From contig NZ_JACHWU010000003.1 in NCBI RefSeq assembly GCF_014191605.1, positions 1-64,000 of the forward strand: a stretch of 64,000 nt of DNA. The letters are read 5' to 3'. Positions 41,824-52,227 of the stretch are shown here, piece after piece. Both the position numbers and the translations under genes were made by a program. Numbering within the stretch: the first letter of the stretch is position 1; the number at the start of each line of letters is the position of its first letter. Below the pieces are notes generated by a model. That model searched no databases. It saw nothing but the letters and a program-made list of their open reading frames with translations, and was not told the DNA's origin. The DNA is from Prauserella isguenensis. Lineage in GTDB: Bacteria; Actinomycetota; Actinomycetes; Mycobacteriales; Pseudonocardiaceae.

Positions 41824-42837
41824 TTGAGCACGACACCCCGCGTCCTGACCGCCGCCAGCACGGTCGGCGCCTGGCTCGAACATCCCGAGGGCGGCGCCGC
41901 GATCCGCGAACTGCTCGAGGAGGCGGGTGTCGGTGCCGACGCGCTCGCGCCCGTGTCGAACCTGCCACTGCAGGAACTCGTGACCGTCAGCCAGGGCAGG
42001 CTGTCGCAGGACGTCGTCGACACGCTGGTGCAGCGGGTCGGCGGTGGATCCGCCGACGCGGACGAGACCGCGTGGCGGGAACGCATCACGCCGGGCCGGT
42101 TCGACGGCCGCACCGTCGTCGTCACCGGTGCGGCCTCCGGCATCGGCCGCGCCACCGCGTCCCGCATCGCCCGCGAGGGCGGCACCGTCGTGGCGACCGA
42201 CATCACCCAGTCCGGCCTCGAGGCACTGGCGTCCGAATCGGACACCGACCGCATCGTTCCGGTCACGGGCGACATCACCGGCGACGGCGACATCGAGCGC
42301 ATCGTCGCGGCCGCAGGTGGACGGATCGACGGGCTGGCCAACGTCGCGGGGATCGTCGACGACTTCTCCCCCGCCCACGAGACGTCCGACGAGCTGTGGC
42401 GCCGGGTGTTCGCGGTCAACGTCGACGGCGTCTTCCGGCTCACCCGCGCCGTGCTGCCCGCCATGCTCGAGCGCCGGTCCGGATCCATCGTCAACGTCGC
42501 CTCGGAAGCCGCGCTGCGCGGCAACGCCGCGGGCGTCGCCTACACCGCGGCGAAACACGCGGTCGTCGGCATCACGAGGAACACGGCGTTCATGTACGGC
42601 CCGCACGGGATCCGCGTCAACGCCGTCGCCCCCGGCGGGGTCGCCACCGGCATCGCCCACGGCGGCGCACCGGACTCGGCCTGGGGCAACGAGCGCACCC
42701 GCGAGTTCCTGCGCCTGATCCCGCCGATCGCAACGGCGCAGCACCTCGCCGCCTCGATCACGTTCCTGCTCAGCGACGACGGCGTGAACATCTCCGGCGC
42801 GATCGTGCCCTCGGACGGCGGGTGGTCGGTGCAGTGA
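41824..42837 (+). CDS. SDR oxidoreductase with an N-terminal glycosidase-associated helical domain
   Basis: A 337-residue protein. Residues about 95-337 form a classical SDR: VVVTGAASGIGRATA, NVAGI, SIVNVASEAALRG and YTAAKHAVVG, ending with the usual SDGGWSVQ. The first 75 residues (STVGAWLEHPEGGAAIRELL to LPLQELVTVSQGRLSQDVVDTLV) look like the small helical module usually found at the end of actinobacterial beta-glucosidases and related hydrolases; its job is unknown. It starts with TTG 41824 after GGAGG. The next gene, convergent, is a TetR. Confidence 0.85.
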   Translation: MSTTPRVLTAASTVGAWLEHPEGGAAIRELLEEAGVGADALAPVSNLPLQELVTVSQGRLSQDVVDTLVQRVGGGSADADETAWRERITPGRFDGRTVVVTGAASGIGRATASRIAREGGTVVATDITQSGLEALASESDTDRIVPVTGDITGDGDIERIVAAAGGRIDGLANVAGIVDDFSPAHETSDELWRRVFAVNVDGVFRLTRAVLPAMLERRSGSIVNVASEAALRGNAAGVAYTAAKHAVVGITRNTAFMYGPHGIRVNAVAPGGVATGIAHGGAPDSAWGNERTREFLRLIPPIATAQHLAASITFLLSDDGVNISGAIVPSDGGWSVQ

Positions 42838-42852
42838 GGCAGCCGCGACGCG

Positions 42853-43401
42853 TCAGGCCTGCGGGGTGACGAGCCGCTGCACGATCGATCCGTAGCGCGC
42901 GACGAGTTCCTCGCGGTCGGCAGCGAGGTCCTCGTCCCCCACCACCCACAGCGAGTACAGCAACCCGCCCACCGCGGCGGCCGCCATCCGGGCACGGAGA
43001 TCCGCGTCCACGCCGGACAGCCGGGCGCGCAGCGGAGCGACGAGCGCCGTCTCGTGGACCTCGCGCAACCGCTCGGCGATCCGCCGCTCACCGCTCCCGC
43101 GCACGAGCGCGAGGTAGACGCCGCGAATGTCCCCTGTGGACAACACGACCTCGACGAACCTCCTGCCGAAGGATTCCATCGGCACGTCCAGCAGGGGCTC
43201 GTCGTCGATGTTCAGGCGCATCGTCTCGAGGAACAGTTCCTCCTTGCTGCCGAAGTAACGGATGACGAGCGCGGCGTTCACGCCCGCGGCGGCCGCGATG
43301 TCACGTACCGGCGTGCGCGTGTATCCGCGTTCGAGAAACAGCCGCGCGGCCGCCTCCCGGATCGCCTCCCGGGTGGCGCGCCCCGATCCCCGCTCCGACA
43401 T
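42853..43401 (-). CDS. TetR family transcriptional regulator
   Basis: A 182-residue TetR protein. The helix-turn-helix (about residues 10-55) reads IREAAARLFLERGYTRTPVRDIAAAAGVNAALVIRYFGSKEELF, close to the textbook form. The C-terminal domain has the TetR_C-type DIRGVYLALVRGSGERRIAERL segment. It is convergent with the SDR at 41824 (16-base gap) and shares a 38-base upstream gap with the SMP-30-like gene. The AT-rich palindrome at 41775-41789 between the two divergent SDRs is a plausible target. ATG 43401. Confidence 0.88.
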   Translation of the reverse strand: MSERGSGRATREAIREAAARLFLERGYTRTPVRDIAAAAGVNAALVIRYFGSKEELFLETMRLNIDDEPLLDVPMESFGRRFVEVVLSTGDIRGVYLALVRGSGERRIAERLREVHETALVAPLRARLSGVDADLRARMAAAAVGGLLYSLWVVGDEDLAADREELVARYGSIVQRLVTPQA

Positions 43402-43439
43402 GGGTGCCAGCGTAGGTGACGACGGCGTGTACCCGGCGT

Positions 43440-45084
43440 TTACTCCCCCGTCGAGGGCATGGTGAGCCGCAGCACCGTGCCCTCAGCGGCGGCCGCGACG
43501 TACAGCGCCCCGTCGGCACCGACGTCGATCCCGGCGAACGGTACGGCCACACCCGGGAGTCCGTGGTTGAACAGCGCCGGTTGGGCGCGCGCACGTCCCG
43601 CCGGAGCCGCGAGCGGCAGCTCGGCGGCCACGATCGCCCGTTCACCGGTGTCCGGGTCGACGCTGAGCACCCGCCGGCGGCCGGTCTCGACGACGAACAG
43701 CAGACCGTCGGCAGCGGTGATGCCGTGCGGTGCGTCGAGGCCGCCGGTCACGATCTCGACGCCCGCCCCCGTGATCAGCCCGATGGTCCCGGCGTGCTGC
43801 TCGGTGACGTAACACCGGCCCCGGACGTCGACCGCGACATCCACCGGCTCGTCGAGACCGTCGGCGAGCACCGCGAGGTCACTCCCCTCGCTCACCCCGG
43901 TCACCGCGTCGGCGGAGTCGAGCGTCACGACCCGGCCCGCGCCGGTCTCCGCCACGACGAGTCCACCCTGCGGCAACTCGGCTATCCCCGTCGGACGCGA
44001 CAATCCCTCGGCCCGCGTGAGCACGCGGCGGCCGTCCGGGTCGTACGTCCGGACGGTGCCGAACTGGGACGTCAGGTGCAGACCACGCGACCCGGCCGCG
44101 ACGCCGTGGGTGAGCAGCAGGAGTTCGCGGGTGTGTGCCCGGCCGTCAGCAACGGCGGCGAGACGGTAGTTGTCCGCTGCGAACACGGTTCCCGAGAAGT
44201 GCACGGCCACGCCGTACGGACCCGCCAGCCCCGGGGCGACGACCTCGCGGGCACGGCCGTCGGCTGTGACTTCGGCGATACCCCCGGCCGCGAACCGGGA
44301 GACGTACATCCGGTTCTCGGCGTCGAACGCCGCGTTGTCCATTCCGGACAGTTCGCCGGGTGTCGTGCGGTGACGCCCGTCCCCGTCCGGGTCGATCCCT
44401 TCCGGGCCGCGCGAGAGCACCGTGAGCGTCCCCGCACGGTCGAAGCGCGCCGCGACCGGCGCGTCGACGCCCGTCGCCACGACCTCCGGATCCCCTCCGT
44501 CGGGTGAGACCCGGTGGATCTCGCCGGTCAGCATGTGCGGGTAGTACAGCATTCCGTCCGGGCCGAGCTGCATCGCGTTGCCCAGCATCACCCCGTCGGC
44601 GAGGACCGTGTGGCCGCCGTCGGCCGTCAGCTCGAGAAACCTACCTCCGGGGCACATCTCGTTGACGAACAGCCGCTCACCGGCGCACGCGATCCCGTTG
44701 GGAGCCGCGAGGCCGTCGGAGACGAGGGTGAACGACCCCGAGGGATCGCGCCGCCACACGCGCCCGGGTGTGAGGTCGGTGATGTACATCGACCCGTCGG
44801 CGGCAAACGCGAGGTCGTCGGGTGCCTGTACCGGCCCGTCCGGGGCGACGACCCGCTCGACGTCCCCCGACGCCAGGTCGACCGCGCTGATCCGGCCCGC
44901 GATGAACTCCGCGACGTACAGCCGGCCGTCCGGTCCGAACGCGACACCGTTCGACCCACGCAGCGGCTCCGGCCGGTTCATCCGCTCGACCCGGGCGGTC
45001 CGCGGCGACGAGGACGGCAGCGGCGGGCGGGACTGCGGCGGACAGAAAGCCGGCGAGCGAGACCCCGGCGGACGGCCCGCGCAC

Positions 45085-45092
<8 letters not shown>
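43440..45092 (-). CDS. SMP-30/NHL-like beta-propeller protein
   Basis: A 550-residue protein built of repeated beta-propeller blades with NGVAFGPDGRLYVAEF, DLAFAADGSMYITDL, NAMQLGPDGMLYYPHML, PTGIAELPQGGLVVAETG and GIDVGADGALYVAA motifs, so two six-blade or one large propeller of the SMP-30/gluconolactonase or strictosidine-synthase-like type. The GTG at 45092 has GAGGAGG nine bases upstream and overlaps the stop of the broken monooxygenase gene. ATG 44981 (513 residues) is the alternative start. There is no clear signal peptide. In similar actinobacterial clusters such lactonase-like proteins follow a Baeyer-Villiger monooxygenase, which suggests lactone hydrolysis; the monooxygenase here is disrupted. 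Confidence 0.8.
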
Positions 45093-46814
<1,722 letters not shown>

Positions 46815-46891
46815 TCAAGTGCCTTATCTCGGTGGCAGACTACCGGGACCGCTCAGCGTCGTGACGGTGGGGGACGTGGCCAGCGACGCGG

Positions 46892-47737
46892 TCACTCGCG
46901 CCGGAACGACCGCATCCGCCGCAGATACCGGGCCAGACCATGCAACGACACGGGCCGCGGCCACTCCTCGGCTCGGAAGTAGGCGTCGGTTCCGCCGTCC
47001 ACGAACACGACACTGCCCGCCATGAAGTCGGCGGCGTCGGACAACAGGAACACGATCCACTCGGCGAGTCGCCCCGGATCACCGAAGCCGCCCACCGGGA
47101 CGGGGAACGACGTCACCGCCCTCGCCGACGACGGATCGGCGAGCTGGCGTTCCAGCAGCGGTGTCAGGATCGCCCCCGGCGCCAGCGCGTTGAGCCGGAT
47201 GCCGGCGCCCGCCCACTCCGGCTTCACGGCCTCGCGCCGCACCCAGTGACTCACCGCCAGCTTGGAACCGCCGTAACTCGTCACCGCACGCGCCGGGCCG
47301 TGAAACCGCAGGGCCTGCCCCGCCCGGCGAACGTCGCCCGCGAGCAGCGCCCGCACCATGCGCCGCGGCACCAGCGGGGTCGTCGTCGTCGCGTTGCTGG
47401 ACAGGACCACCGCTTTGCCGCCGCCGCCTGCCGCCAACGCGGGCCGCCACGAACGCAGCAACTCGGTCACGCCGAAGTAGTTGACCTCCACGATCTCGCG
47501 TTCCTTACCCCGCAGAGGGCCGAGTCCGGCTGCCAGGACGGCACCGTCGAGCCGGCCGGCACAGGCCTCGAGCACCGCCGCCGCGGCGCTGCGCCGACCC
47601 GCCGTGGTGGCCAGGTCGGCGACGACTTCTGCGTCGCGCAGATCCACCCCGATCACGGTGTGCCCGGCGTCCTCCAGCTTGCCCGCCGCCGCCCGGCCCA
47701 TTCCGGAGCCCGCTCCGGTGACCACGTACACACCCAT
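46892..47737 (-). CDS. SDR family oxidoreductase (hydroxysteroid dehydrogenase-like)
   Basis: A 281-residue SDR. It starts VYVVTGAGSGMGRAAAG, has VLSSNATTTTP for the Ser region and SYGGSKLAVSHWVRR for the Tyr-Lys pair, and ends VVFVDGGTDAYFRAEEWP. The VDLRDAEVVADLATTAGR pattern after the second strand points to NAD(H). The mid-part insertion before the catalytic Tyr is typical of 3-alpha-hydroxysteroid dehydrogenase-like SDRs. It lies upstream of the broken monooxygenase and the propeller gene on the same strand, possibly one former operon, with a 134-base gap in which I see no clear terminator. ATG 47737 is used. Confidence 0.85.
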   Translation of the reverse strand: MGVYVVTGAGSGMGRAAAGKLEDAGHTVIGVDLRDAEVVADLATTAGRRSAAAAVLEACAGRLDGAVLAAGLGPLRGKEREIVEVNYFGVTELLRSWRPALAAGGGGKAVVLSSNATTTTPLVPRRMVRALLAGDVRRAGQALRFHGPARAVTSYGGSKLAVSHWVRREAVKPEWAGAGIRLNALAPGAILTPLLERQLADPSSARAVTSFPVPVGGFGDPGRLAEWIVFLLSDAADFMAGSVVFVDGGTDAYFRAEEWPRPVSLHGLARYLRRMRSFRRE

Positions 47738-47797
47738 GTCGCACACCTCTCACCGCCTGCGCTGGAACGTAGCAGCGGGCCACGGCCGCGCCGCAGT

Positions 47798-47844
47798 GTC
47801 GTTTCAATCAGTGCTGTCCGGGTCGTTTCAATCAGCGCTGTCCG
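47798..47844 (+). repeat. Two direct repeats of 23 bp, period 24
   Basis: GTCGTTTCAATCAGTGCTG plus TCCG (47798-47820) and GTCGTTTCAATCAGCGCTG plus TCCG (47822-47844) differ at one base. They sit in the 121-base gap between the SDR start and the GyrI-like stop. A short repeat array rather than a coding remnant. Confidence 0.8.
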
Positions 47845-47858
47845 ACGGCGCCGGCGTG

Positions 47859-48527
47859 TCAGCGGTCTCCGCCGGTGTCCCGCCCGCCTGCACCGTGCTC
47901 GTCGGCGGCCACAACCGGCTGCCGGAGGATCGTCCGCCGCCTGTCGGCGGGCGTGCGACGGGGGTCGCTGAAGTAGATCTCGTGGTGCGTCCCGGTCATC
48001 CGGAGGCCGCGGGCAGGGATGACGTCGTCGTGCATCGTGGCGAGCACGGGTGCCTCGTCGTCGAACGAGCCGACGTACAGCGTCTGGACACAGGTGCCCT
48101 CGGAGAGCACGTCACACCGGACGTCGTCGATGCGCGCGGGGCGCTTCTTCACCGCCACGGCCGAGATCGCGGCGTCGACCATGCCGTCACCGACCCAGTC
48201 CGGCACCATGATCAGCATCGTCCACGACCACTGCGTCTTGTCGCGCCCCGTGGTGAAGGCGGCCATGTCCTCGGCCCACCACAGGCCTTCCAAGGGCGGC
48301 ACGACGTAGTCCCTGCCGAGGTCGCGTTTGCTGGCGAACTTCAGCGTGTAGGCCACCGGGTACAGCGCGCCGAGCGCGTCGGCGAACGCCGCGGACGTGT
48401 TCGGGTCGCCGCGACCGTCGACCATGAGGAACCGCAGATCCGGCACGTCCACGACGTCGAACCGGCCCTTCCTGGCGCGATAACAGTCGAGCGTCTTCGT
48501 GACGTCGACCTTCCCGGTGGCGGCCAT
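47859..48527 (-). CDS. GyrI-like small-molecule-binding protein
   Basis: A 222-residue protein matching the stand-alone GyrI-like (SOUL/effector-binding) group. Typical stretches are DVVDVPDLRFLMVDGRGDPNTS (about 24-45), YTLKFASKRDLGRDYVVPPLEGLWWAED (about 60-88), WSWTMLIMVPDW and YVGSFDDEAPVLATMHDDVI, ending with GTHHEIYFSDPRRT. Such proteins bind or slowly hydrolyse hydrophobic compounds and often lie near regulators. There is no DNA-binding domain or signal peptide. ATG 48527 gives the family length; a larger antisense frame to 48974 is rejected. It diverges from the sugar dehydrogenase-like gene. Precise role unknown. Confidence 0.8.
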   Translation of the reverse strand: MAATGKVDVTKTLDCYRARKGRFDVVDVPDLRFLMVDGRGDPNTSAAFADALGALYPVAYTLKFASKRDLGRDYVVPPLEGLWWAEDMAAFTTGRDKTQWSWTMLIMVPDWVGDGMVDAAISAVAVKKRPARIDDVRCDVLSEGTCVQTLYVGSFDDEAPVLATMHDDVIPARGLRMTGTHHEIYFSDPRRTPADRRRTILRQPVVAADEHGAGGRDTGGDR

Positions 48528-48630
48528 GGTGTGATCGTCCCGCACTCGTACCCGGTTGTCGCGGGGATCGATTGCCGGCGGGAACGTCCGACCCCGGTCC
48601 GGCGACGCCGCGGGTCGTACGGTGGTCGAT

Positions 48631-49686
48631 ATGACCTCGATGCGCAGCCTGCCCGCCCTCGGTGCCGTGACGCTCGTGCTGCTCACCGGGTGCTCGGCCG
48701 GCTCGTCCGGCGGTCCCGCGGAACGCACCGACGCCCGCGGCACCACCGAGACGGTGGTCACGGGACTCGACGCGCCGTGGTCGATCGCGTTCGTCGGGGA
48801 CACGCCGTTGGTGAGTACTCGGGACGACGGCGAGATCCTCGAGGTCACCGGCGACGGCACGCGGGTGGCCGGGACGATCGACGACGTCGAGCCCAGCGGG
48901 GAGACCGGACTGATGGGACTGGCGACCGACGGCCGGGACCGCCTGTACGTGCACTCGACCGGGGCCGGCGGCAACCGTGTCCAGCGCTACACCGTCGAGG
49001 GGCGACCCGGCGGACTGTCGCTCGGCGACGCGGCGACGATCGTCGACGGGCTGCCGTCCGCGACGTTCCACTCCGGGGGCCGGATCGCGTTCGGGCCCGA
49101 CGGCATGCTGTACGTGACGGTGGGCGATGCCGGGGTCTCCGACGCCGCGCAGGACCGCGGCGACCTCGCCGGATCGATCCTGCGCCTGACGCCGGACGGC
49201 GACGTTCCCGCCGACAACCCGTTCGACGGATCGCCGGTGTACAGCTACGGCCACCGCAACCCGCAGGGTCTCGCCTGGGCCTCCGACGGCACCATGTTCG
49301 CGTCCGAGTTCGGCGAGGACACCTGGGACGAGCTCAACGTGATCGAACCGGGCGGCAACTACGGCTGGCCGATCGTCGAAGGGAAGGGCGGCGACGACCG
49401 GTTCGTCGACCCGGTTCAGCAGTGGCAGCCCGACGAGGCCAGCCCGAGCGGCATCGAGATCCACGACGGCACGATCCACATCGCGAACCTGCGCGGCGAG
49501 GTGCTGCGCACAGTCCCCGTGGCCGACCCGTCGTCGTCGACGGAGCTGCTGGCGGGCGAGCACGGACGGCTCCGCGACGTCGTCACGGCGCCCGGCGGCG
49601 AGCTGTGGATTCTCACCAACAACACCGACGGCCGGGGCGAGCCCACCGCCGGCGACGACCGCATCCTCCGCCTGACCGGGCGGTGA
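48631..49686 (+). CDS. PQQ-dependent sugar dehydrogenase-like lipoprotein (GdhB/YliI type)
   Basis: A 351-residue exported protein. The signal peptide ends at LVLLTGCSAG, a clean lipobox. The six-bladed propeller shows the family's FHSGGRIAFGPDGMLYVTVGDAG (active-site His and the Gly-rich strand), GDLAGSILRLTPDG, and YGHRNPQGLAW, the PQQ-binding motif. The C-terminus carries TNNTDGRG near the metal region. It would be anchored outside the membrane and oxidise an aldose or similar substrate if PQQ is available; no PQQ biosynthesis gene is in the window. It starts 104 bases from a divergent GyrI-like gene and its stop is 6 bases from the convergent MFS exporter stop. Confidence 0.88.
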   Translation: MTSMRSLPALGAVTLVLLTGCSAGSSGGPAERTDARGTTETVVTGLDAPWSIAFVGDTPLVSTRDDGEILEVTGDGTRVAGTIDDVEPSGETGLMGLATDGRDRLYVHSTGAGGNRVQRYTVEGRPGGLSLGDAATIVDGLPSATFHSGGRIAFGPDGMLYVTVGDAGVSDAAQDRGDLAGSILRLTPDGDVPADNPFDGSPVYSYGHRNPQGLAWASDGTMFASEFGEDTWDELNVIEPGGNYGWPIVEGKGGDDRFVDPVQQWQPDEASPSGIEIHDGTIHIANLRGEVLRTVPVADPSSSTELLAGEHGRLRDVVTAPGGELWILTNNTDGRGEPTAGDDRILRLTGR

Positions 49687-49692
49687 ACGGCG

Positions 49693-50922
49693 TCAGTGGG
49701 CCCGGCCGACGACCGCCACGTCCGCGGCGCCGGCACCGGACTCGCCGTCGACGTCCGCGGCGTCGGTGCTCGGTTCGGACGGGTCGCGGTCCACCGCCCC
49801 GGCGGCGACGGCGATCCCGAGGCCGACGACGGCGAGCACCGCACCGATGATCGCCGGTGAGGCGTATCCCAGCCCGGCACTGATCCCGACCCCGCCGAGC
49901 CACGCTCCGCCGGCGTTGGCGAGGTTGAACGCCGAGTGGTTGGACGCCGCGGCCAGGGTCGGGGCCTTCCCCGCTTTCTGCATGATCAGCACCTGCAGCG
50001 GTGCGGTGACGCCGAATCCGACGGCGCCGAGTACGACGGTCATGACCACCGCCGACCACGGGGAGTCGATCGCGAACCAGAAGGTCACCAGCGCGACGGC
50101 GAGCGCCGCCAGCGAGCCGTAGATCGTCGGCCGGAGCGCACGATCGGCCAACGGTCCGACGATCAGCGACCCCGCGGTCATCCCGGCACCGAACAGGGCC
50201 AACACCACAGGCACCGCGCCGTCCGACAGACCGGCCAGCTGCGTCAGCATCGGCGAGATGTAACTGTAGACGGCGAACACGCCCGCGAATCCGAACACCG
50301 CGGTGGTCAGTCCGAGCACGACCTGCTTCCTGCCGAGCGCGACGACCTCCGTCCGTAGTCCGACGCCCTCCGGCTTCGGCAGCGACGGCACGAAGCGCGC
50401 CACACCCGCCGCGGCGAGCACCCCGAGCACGCCGACGACCAGGAACGCGGCGCGCCAGCCGAAGATCTGACCGAGGAACGTTCCCGCGGGCACACCGACG
50501 ATGTTGGCGACCGTCAGGCCCATCAGGACCCGCGCGACCGCCGTCGCCTGCCGCGCCGGCCCGACGAGCTGGGCCGCGACGAGGCTGGCAGCGCCGAGGT
50601 ACGCACCGTGCGGCAGGCCCGCGATCACACGGGACGCGAACACACCCGCGTACCCCGGCACGAGCACGGTCGCCACATTGCCCAGTACGAACAGCGCCAG
50701 AAACGCCACCAGCGCCGGTTTGCGGCCGAGCCTCGTGGCCACGGCCGTCAGCAACGGCGCACCGACCACGACACCCAGCGCGTAGGCCGAGATGAGGTTG
50801 CCCGCGGTGGCCACGGACACGTCGAGACCCCCTGCCACCTGCGGCAACAGGCCCATGATCACGAACTCGGTGGTACCGATGGCGAACGCTCCGAGCGCCA
50901 GAGCGCACAACGCCAGGGCCAT
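49693..50922 (-). CDS. MFS transporter, DHA1 (arabinose-efflux/AraJ-like) family
   Basis: A 409-residue, 12-segment MFS transporter. It begins ALGAFAIGTTEFVIMGLLPQVAGGLDVS, the usual AraJ/YdhP start. Motif A is AVATRLGRKPALVAFL in the loop after helix 2, and the second-half motif is GPLADRALRPTIYG. An Asp/Gly-rich tail follows the last helix. ATG 50922 is chosen (AGGAAAGG upstream). A perfect LacI-type palindrome (50994-51011) lies in the 257-base gap to the divergent LacI gene, so the pair forms one regulated unit. The substrate may be a sugar or related efflux compound. Confidence 0.92.
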   Translation of the reverse strand: MALALCALALGAFAIGTTEFVIMGLLPQVAGGLDVSVATAGNLISAYALGVVVGAPLLTAVATRLGRKPALVAFLALFVLGNVATVLVPGYAGVFASRVIAGLPHGAYLGAASLVAAQLVGPARQATAVARVLMGLTVANIVGVPAGTFLGQIFGWRAAFLVVGVLGVLAAAGVARFVPSLPKPEGVGLRTEVVALGRKQVVLGLTTAVFGFAGVFAVYSYISPMLTQLAGLSDGAVPVVLALFGAGMTAGSLIVGPLADRALRPTIYGSLAALAVALVTFWFAIDSPWSAVVMTVVLGAVGFGVTAPLQVLIMQKAGKAPTLAAASNHSAFNLANAGGAWLGGVGISAGLGYASPAIIGAVLAVVGLGIAVAAGAVDRDPSEPSTDAADVDGESGAGAADVAVVGRAH

Positions 50923-50993
50923 GAGGGCACACCTTTCCTGCACAGCGATCGAAGGAGGGACGGCGACGATCGGGCCCGCAGCTCCGGAGACCC

Positions 50994-51011
50994 ATTTGGC
51001 ACGTGCCAAAT
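50994..51011. promoter_or_regulatory. LacI-type operator, perfect 18-base palindrome
   Basis: ATTTGGCACGTGCCAAAT is fully self-complementary with a central CG, the hallmark of LacI/GalR operators. It is 72 bases before the exporter ATG and 168 bases before the LacI ATG. Confidence 0.8.
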
Positions 51012-51179
51012 CCACGGTCTCAAGAGGCCTCGGGATCGTTCAAGTCGAAGGCCTGTGATCTGCCTCGCGGCCGGCGGTGGCAGTCACCCCGGCCCGGGTG
51101 GCCGGTACGATTCCGGGCACATCTCGCGGGCGACCGGACGGTGGCGGGCCGGTCGGGTGGCAGCGTTCAGGAGGCAGCG

Positions 51180-52199
51180 ATGCCGCGGTCGGAGGACTGC
51201 GAACCCAGCCGACGTCCCACGATGGCCGACGTCGCGGCACGTGCCGGGGTGTCCCGCCAGACGGTGTCGCTCGTGCTCGGCGACAAGCCGGGCCCGAACC
51301 CGCACACGCGCGAACACGTCCTGCGCGCCGCCGAGGACCTGGGGTTCCACGCGGACACGGCGGCCCGGCTGTTGCGGCGGGCCCGCAGCCGTCAGCTCGG
51401 CGTACTGTTCACGATGGAACACTCCCTCGATCCACTGGTCATCGAGGGCCTGTACACCGCGGCGGCCGACCTCGACTACAGCATCGTGCTCAGCGCGATC
51501 CTCCCCACGCGCGGGGTGCGCCGGGCCGTGGACGAACTGCTCGGCCTGCGCTGCGAGGCGATCATCCTCATCGGACTGTCGATCGAGTCGCCCGCACACC
51601 TGACGAACATCGCGCGGCAGTTGCCGGTCGTCGAGATCGGCCAGCACACGGACGGAGCCGGTGTCGACAGCGTGCGGACCGCCGACGAGGAGGGCGCGCG
51701 GATCGCGGTCGACCACCTCGTCGAGCTCGGCCACCGCCGGATCGTGCACGTCGACGGCGGCCACCTGCCGGGCGCCGCCGACCGGCGACGGGGCTACGGC
51801 GACCGGATGCACGAGCACGGACTCGGCGAGCACGTCGAGGTCCTACCGGGCGACTACACCGAGGAGTCCGGCGTCCGTGCCGCCGCCGAACTGCTGTCAC
51901 GGACGGAGCGGCCGACCGCGGTGTTCGCGGCCAACGACAGCTGCGCGGAGGGCCTGCTGCACACGCTCGCCCGCGCGGGCGTGCACGTGCCGCGGGACGT
52001 GTCGGTCGTGGGCTACGACGACACCCGCGCGGCCGGCATGTCCTACGTGGACCTGACGACGGTGAGGCAGGACGCGACGGCGATGGCCGAGTTCGCCGTA
52101 CAGGCGTGTTCCGAACGCCTCGACGAGCAACGCGGCTCGGCGAAGGACGTGGTCCTCACGCCGACGCTGACCGTCCGCGGCAGCACCGCCGCACGGTGA
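51180..52199 (+). CDS. LacI family transcriptional regulator
   Basis: A 339-residue LacI/GalR repressor. The helix-turn-helix and hinge (about residues 12-62) read PTMADVAARAGVSRQTVSLVLGDKPGPNPHTREHVLRAAEDLGFHADTAARLLR. The periplasmic-binding-protein-like sugar domain follows, with PTAVFAANDSCAEGLLHTL and VPRDVSVVGYDDTRAAG near the C-terminus. ATG 51180 is preceded by CAGGAGG. The upstream frame from 51003 begins inside the operator region. It probably represses the divergent MFS exporter and itself through the palindrome at 50994-51011. Inducer unknown. Confidence 0.92.
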   Translation: MPRSEDCEPSRRPTMADVAARAGVSRQTVSLVLGDKPGPNPHTREHVLRAAEDLGFHADTAARLLRRARSRQLGVLFTMEHSLDPLVIEGLYTAAADLDYSIVLSAILPTRGVRRAVDELLGLRCEAIILIGLSIESPAHLTNIARQLPVVEIGQHTDGAGVDSVRTADEEGARIAVDHLVELGHRRIVHVDGGHLPGAADRRRGYGDRMHEHGLGEHVEVLPGDYTEESGVRAAAELLSRTERPTAVFAANDSCAEGLLHTLARAGVHVPRDVSVVGYDDTRAAGMSYVDLTTVRQDATAMAEFAVQACSERLDEQRGSAKDVVLTPTLTVRGSTAAR

Positions 52200-52227
52200 C
52201 CGGCTGCTCGTCCGCCCGAGAGGTCCG

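Noticed and set aside
47481-49850. 789-residue open frame on the plus strand
   Set aside because: It overlaps the SDR, GyrI-like and sugar dehydrogenase genes in other frames. The latter have clear motifs and starts; this frame has none and ends in Arg-rich shadow sequence.
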